This document shows positions 61,428 to 64,000 of a stretch of DNA of 64,000 nucleotides, piece by piece. Positions within the stretch are counted from its first letter, which is position 1; every line of letters begins with the position of its first letter. This stretch comes from an uncultured Aquimarina sp. (GTDB lineage: Bacteria > Bacteroidota > Bacteroidia > Flavobacteriales > Flavobacteriaceae). Made by a program: the position numbers and the translations under genes. The notes under the pieces are model-generated. The model was not told the origin of the DNA and made no database searches. It saw only the letters and a program-made list of their open reading frames with translations. The stretch lies in the NCBI GenBank assembly GCA_947497175.1, contig CANMFM010000007.1, forward strand, positions 248,001 through 312,000, written 5' to 3'.

Positions 61428-61459
61428 TCCAGTTTGCAAATACTTAATAGTCCAGTTTG
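61428..61459. promoter_or_regulatory. Direct repeats, candidate MocR/PdxR operator
   Basis: TCCAGTTTG occurs at 61428-61436 and again at 61451-61459, 23 bases apart, each preceded by TAA or TAG-like bases (TTAATCC, TTAATAGTCC). Read on the other strand this is CAAACTGGA. Direct repeats of this kind in the divergent gap are the known binding pattern of MocR regulators. The second copy covers the TTG start of the regulator gene. Confidence 0.55.
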
Positions 61460-62950
61460 TTTCCATTTAAAAATAATATCATCCTTGATCGAAATACGAA
61501 TCGCAATTTATATCTTCAGTTATGCGATCAAATAATTGGTTTTATTAAATCGGGAAAAGTATCTCCTTCCTCAAAATTACCAGGGTCTAGAACGTTGGCA
61601 AACGATCTGAAGATTCATAGAAAAACGGTAATTGCAGCTTATGAAGAACTTATAGCACAGGGATGGATAGAAACATTACCAGCCAAAGGAACATTTGTAA
61701 CCAGTTCGCTTCCTATAATCAATCCAAGTAATTTTTCGAAAGCAAAAAACGATGAAAAAATTAATGAAAAGAGTAATTTTTCATTCATTTCCAGATCAAA
61801 TTTGTTATACAATTATACAGAAACGCATAACACTACTGAGCCTCGCATAAAGGTTAATGATGGGTCGCCTGATCACCGTTTAGCCCCTATAGATGAAATT
61901 GCCAAAACCTATAGAAATATTACCAAAAAAAGCTACAATAAAAGTTTACTTACATATAGTTCAACATTTGGAAACAAAGATTTAAGAAATGCTCTTGTGG
62001 CCTACCTTAATCAAACCAGAGGACTTCATATAACCGCCTGTAATATTTTGATTACCCGAGGTAGTCAAATGGGCATTTATCTGGCCAGTCAACTGTTGTT
62101 TACCACAAAAAATCGAGCAATCGTAGGAAATACTAATTATTTAACCACCAATAACACTTTTAAAAATGCTGGCGGTATTATAGAAGAGGTTCCTGTAGAT
62201 GATAATGGTATTGATACTAATGCCATCGAAGCTATTTGTAAAGTCAAAGATATAAAAGCAGTTTATGTAACCTCACACCATCATCATCCAACCACGGTTA
62301 CACTTTCTGCCGAAAGACGCATGCACCTATTGCAACTGGCACAACACTATAAATTTGCAATTATTGAAGATGACTATGATTATGACTTTCATTATAGCAA
62401 TGCTCCAATTCTACCTCTTGCAAGCAACGATTATAATGGAAATGTAATTTATATAGGTGGTTTTACAAAAATTATTGCTCCGGCAATGCGAATCGGGTAT
62501 CTAATCGCTCCTAAAGACTTTATTACTGAAGCGGCAAGACTACGTCGTATTATTGATCGACAGGGTGATGTGTTGCTTGAACAAACACTTGCAAAAATGA
62601 TTAGTGCCGGAGATATACAACGGCATTGCAATAAAGTTTTAAAAATATACAAATCACGTCGTGACTTGTTTTGTTCTTTATTAAAGGAAAAACTTAGTGA
62701 TTATTTTACTTTCGAAATCCCTGATGGAGGAATGGCTGTTTGGGTTAAACTAAATACAAAATTTCGATGGGATGATGTTGTTAACAGAGCATATGATCAC
62801 CATTTGGAATTAAACCCCGAATGGAGGCGATATGATCCCAATAATATTGGACATAATGGAATTAGAATGGGATTTGCTTCTTTAAATGAAGATGAAATCA
62901 AAATTACTATCCAAAAGCTGGAAAAAGTTATGAAGTCCATAAAACACTAG
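61457..62950 (+). CDS. MocR/PdxR family transcriptional regulator (GntR HTH + aminotransferase domain)
   Basis: 497 residues from a TTG at 61457; FPFKNNIILDRNTNRNLYLQ matches the family's N-terminus, so the TTG is real. A GntR winged helix (10-80: LPGSRTLANDLKIHRKTVIA) is joined to an aminotransferase-like domain (about 130-497). K338 in GGFTKIIAPAMRIGY would bind PLP and D305/Y308 lie in IEDDYDYDFHY. Family members sense PLP or other PLP-adduct ligands. It is divergent from the PPOX operon and likely its regulator. Confidence 0.93.
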   Translation: MFPFKNNIILDRNTNRNLYLQLCDQIIGFIKSGKVSPSSKLPGSRTLANDLKIHRKTVIAAYEELIAQGWIETLPAKGTFVTSSLPIINPSNFSKAKNDEKINEKSNFSFISRSNLLYNYTETHNTTEPRIKVNDGSPDHRLAPIDEIAKTYRNITKKSYNKSLLTYSSTFGNKDLRNALVAYLNQTRGLHITACNILITRGSQMGIYLASQLLFTTKNRAIVGNTNYLTTNNTFKNAGGIIEEVPVDDNGIDTNAIEAICKVKDIKAVYVTSHHHHPTTVTLSAERRMHLLQLAQHYKFAIIEDDYDYDFHYSNAPILPLASNDYNGNVIYIGGFTKIIAPAMRIGYLIAPKDFITEAARLRRIIDRQGDVLLEQTLAKMISAGDIQRHCNKVLKIYKSRRDLFCSLLKEKLSDYFTFEIPDGGMAVWVKLNTKFRWDDVVNRAYDHHLELNPEWRRYDPNNIGHNGIRMGFASLNEDEIKITIQKLEKVMKSIKH

Positions 62951-62959
62951 TCAATATCA

Positions 62960-63679
62960 CTATTTTTTTCTTGCTACATAATAATGACTTTGCCACATAT
63001 ACGTTTCTTTATCAATCACATCTAAGACTTCAAAATCAGCCATTGATAAAAATAACTTAATTTCATCTTTAGTAAAAGCTCTCACTATTGCGTGATCTTT
63101 GCCTAAAGATTTTAGTTCATCCCCGGTTTTCTCGAAATATTCTGAATTCCAATCCCACGTCCAACCCGTTTTTAGATTTGGTTTTGAAGTACCAACCCTT
63201 ATATACTTTCCTACAGAAATCTCTTTTTTGGTTTCATCAAAATTTTCAAATAGTAATGACGCGTCTATAGCATCAAAAATTAGGATTCCATGATTTTTTA
63301 AATTTTTAGCTATATTTTTAAAACTAATAAGTACTTCATCATTGGTAGTCAAATAACTAATTGTTCTCCCGGTAATCAAAGCACAATCAAATTTTTTATT
63401 CGTTTGGAAGGTTTTTAAATTTCCTAAAACAAAATCATCATTTGATACGTGTTTTCTAGCAATATCAAGCATTTCTCGGTTTAAATCAATACCTAAGTAG
63501 TCTAAATTAGTTGCTAAGAACCTTTTAGCCAAATTACCAGTACCACAACCATATTCTAAAACACTATGGACAGAAAACTTATGCAGCACACTGGCATAAA
63601 AATCAAATTCTTCATCGTAATCAAAGAGACTTTGATACATCTGATGATAAATTGCACTAAGATTTTTATATAAATTCAT
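62960..63679 (-). CDS. Class I SAM-dependent methyltransferase
   Basis: 239 residues with a Rossmann-like methyltransferase fold: motif I LEYGCGTGNLAKRF (41-54), motif II IDLNREML, CALITGRTISYL (post-II) and ILIFDAID. The substrate is unknown. It converges on the MocR gene with 9 bases between stops. Confidence 0.82.
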   Translation of the reverse strand: MNLYKNLSAIYHQMYQSLFDYDEEFDFYASVLHKFSVHSVLEYGCGTGNLAKRFLATNLDYLGIDLNREMLDIARKHVSNDDFVLGNLKTFQTNKKFDCALITGRTISYLTTNDEVLISFKNIAKNLKNHGILIFDAIDASLLFENFDETKKEISVGKYIRVGTSKPNLKTGWTWDWNSEYFEKTGDELKSLGKDHAIVRAFTKDEIKLFLSMADFEVLDVIDKETYMWQSHYYVARKK

Positions 63680-64000
63680 TATTTCCTGTATGTGAATGAT
63701 TCAATTTAATAAAAATTCTTATAACAGAGCAAAATAACTCGTTGTGCATTTAAGAGGTGCTATAAAAAATGTCCATTCGATTTTTATGAAGCAACAAACT
63801 ATAGTCGGTCAATAATCTAAAGAATCCAGTTGTTTTACATCTGGCTTTTTGTAATGGATTAATTTTAGAGCATAGTGTATGGTTTTTTACCGCTTTAAGA
63901 TCTACTTTTAAAAGACGAATGCATCTAAGTAAACTACCTCTAGGAAAGCTCATAAGGCATCGGTCGAGAAATAATTTTGATTTTGAGGCAAGCCCCGGAA
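63680..64000. other. Terminal 321 bases: unexplained ORF on the minus strand
   Basis: On the minus strand an open frame runs from the window edge to a stop at 63750, at least 83 codons, with an internal ATG at 63953. The reading contains KSKLFLDRCLMSFPRGSLLR and later TTGFFRLLTDYSLLLHKNR. It is basic and Cys/Leu-rich, with no family that I recognise. It may be spurious, a degenerate gene fragment or the end of a gene lying to the right. Confidence 0.25.

Noticed and set aside
1..64000. CRISPR arrays, tRNA or rRNA genes, complete insertion sequences, prophage
   Set aside because: I found no spaced direct repeats of CRISPR type, no cloverleaf sequence in the gaps and no transposase or phage motifs.

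Overview
The window is about 64 kb of AT-rich chromosome from a member of the Bacteroidota, most likely a marine Flavobacteriaceae. The evidence is the type IX secretion (T9SS)/gliding genes (PorX, PorP/SprF, a type-B sorted adhesin), the LpxC-FabZ fusion, BshA, HisNB and HisIE fusions, and a DnaX without its zinc module. No Shine-Dalgarno pattern is evident, and 13 promoters carry the Bacteroidota -7 box TAnnTTTG or a one-mismatch form. I see no prophage, complete insertion sequence, CRISPR array, rRNA or tRNA. It is mostly core chromosome with a few accessory patches.

Layout. 1-6.4 kb: 5' end of aroC, an LpxH-like phosphoesterase, then a divergent unit of an Lrp regulator plus a D-2-hydroxyglutarate dehydrogenase-like flavoprotein facing a DUF1338/HglS-like 2-oxoadipate dioxygenase; together these look like the last steps of lysine breakdown. 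6.4-11 kb: bshA, the RNase P RNA gene, dnaX, a 44-residue membrane peptide ORF and miaE. 11-15.3 kb: a beta-barrel protein and the polyphosphate operon sixA-ppk1-ppx. 15.6-24 kb: an OmpA-type surface protein, pdxH, and the leftward cluster pyrR-pyrB-STAS-like-thioredoxin-rnz, then rpsA. 24-30 kb: a T9SS triad (type-B sorted adhesin, PorP/SprF, PD40-OmpA protein). 30-38.3 kb: the complete leftward his operon hisG-D-C-B-H-x-A-csaA-F-IE, preceded by an apparent ribosome-mediated attenuator with a leader peptide containing four His codons in a row. 38.4-48.6 kb: a TM-OmpA/TM-HhH gene pair, GNAT, prohibitin, a VWA-like membrane protein, fabG, an M16 lipoprotein peptidase, sucD. 48.6-55.2 kb: the lipid A and translation cluster HD-lpxD-lpxC/fabZ-lpxA-efp-lpxD2-NTF2-like. 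55.3-59.1 kb: porX-tsaE-ald and a DUF4258-like protein. 59.1-63.7 kb: a four-gene operon (two PPOX-fold proteins, DJ-1/PfpI, GNAT) divergent from a MocR/PdxR regulator, and a methyltransferase. The last 0.3 kb holds an unexplained ORF open to the edge.

How the genes work together. PorX (T9SS regulator) and the adhesin triad link to gliding and surface secretion. LpxH-like, LpxA, LpxC, two LpxD-type proteins and FabZ cover early lipid A synthesis. The his operon is complete and appears controlled by histidyl-tRNA supply. The strongest candidates for new biology are the his attenuator, the Lrp/HglS/D2HGDH unit and the MocR-controlled PPOX-PPOX-PfpI-GNAT operon.

All functional calls come from motifs and remembered family features; no database search was run.
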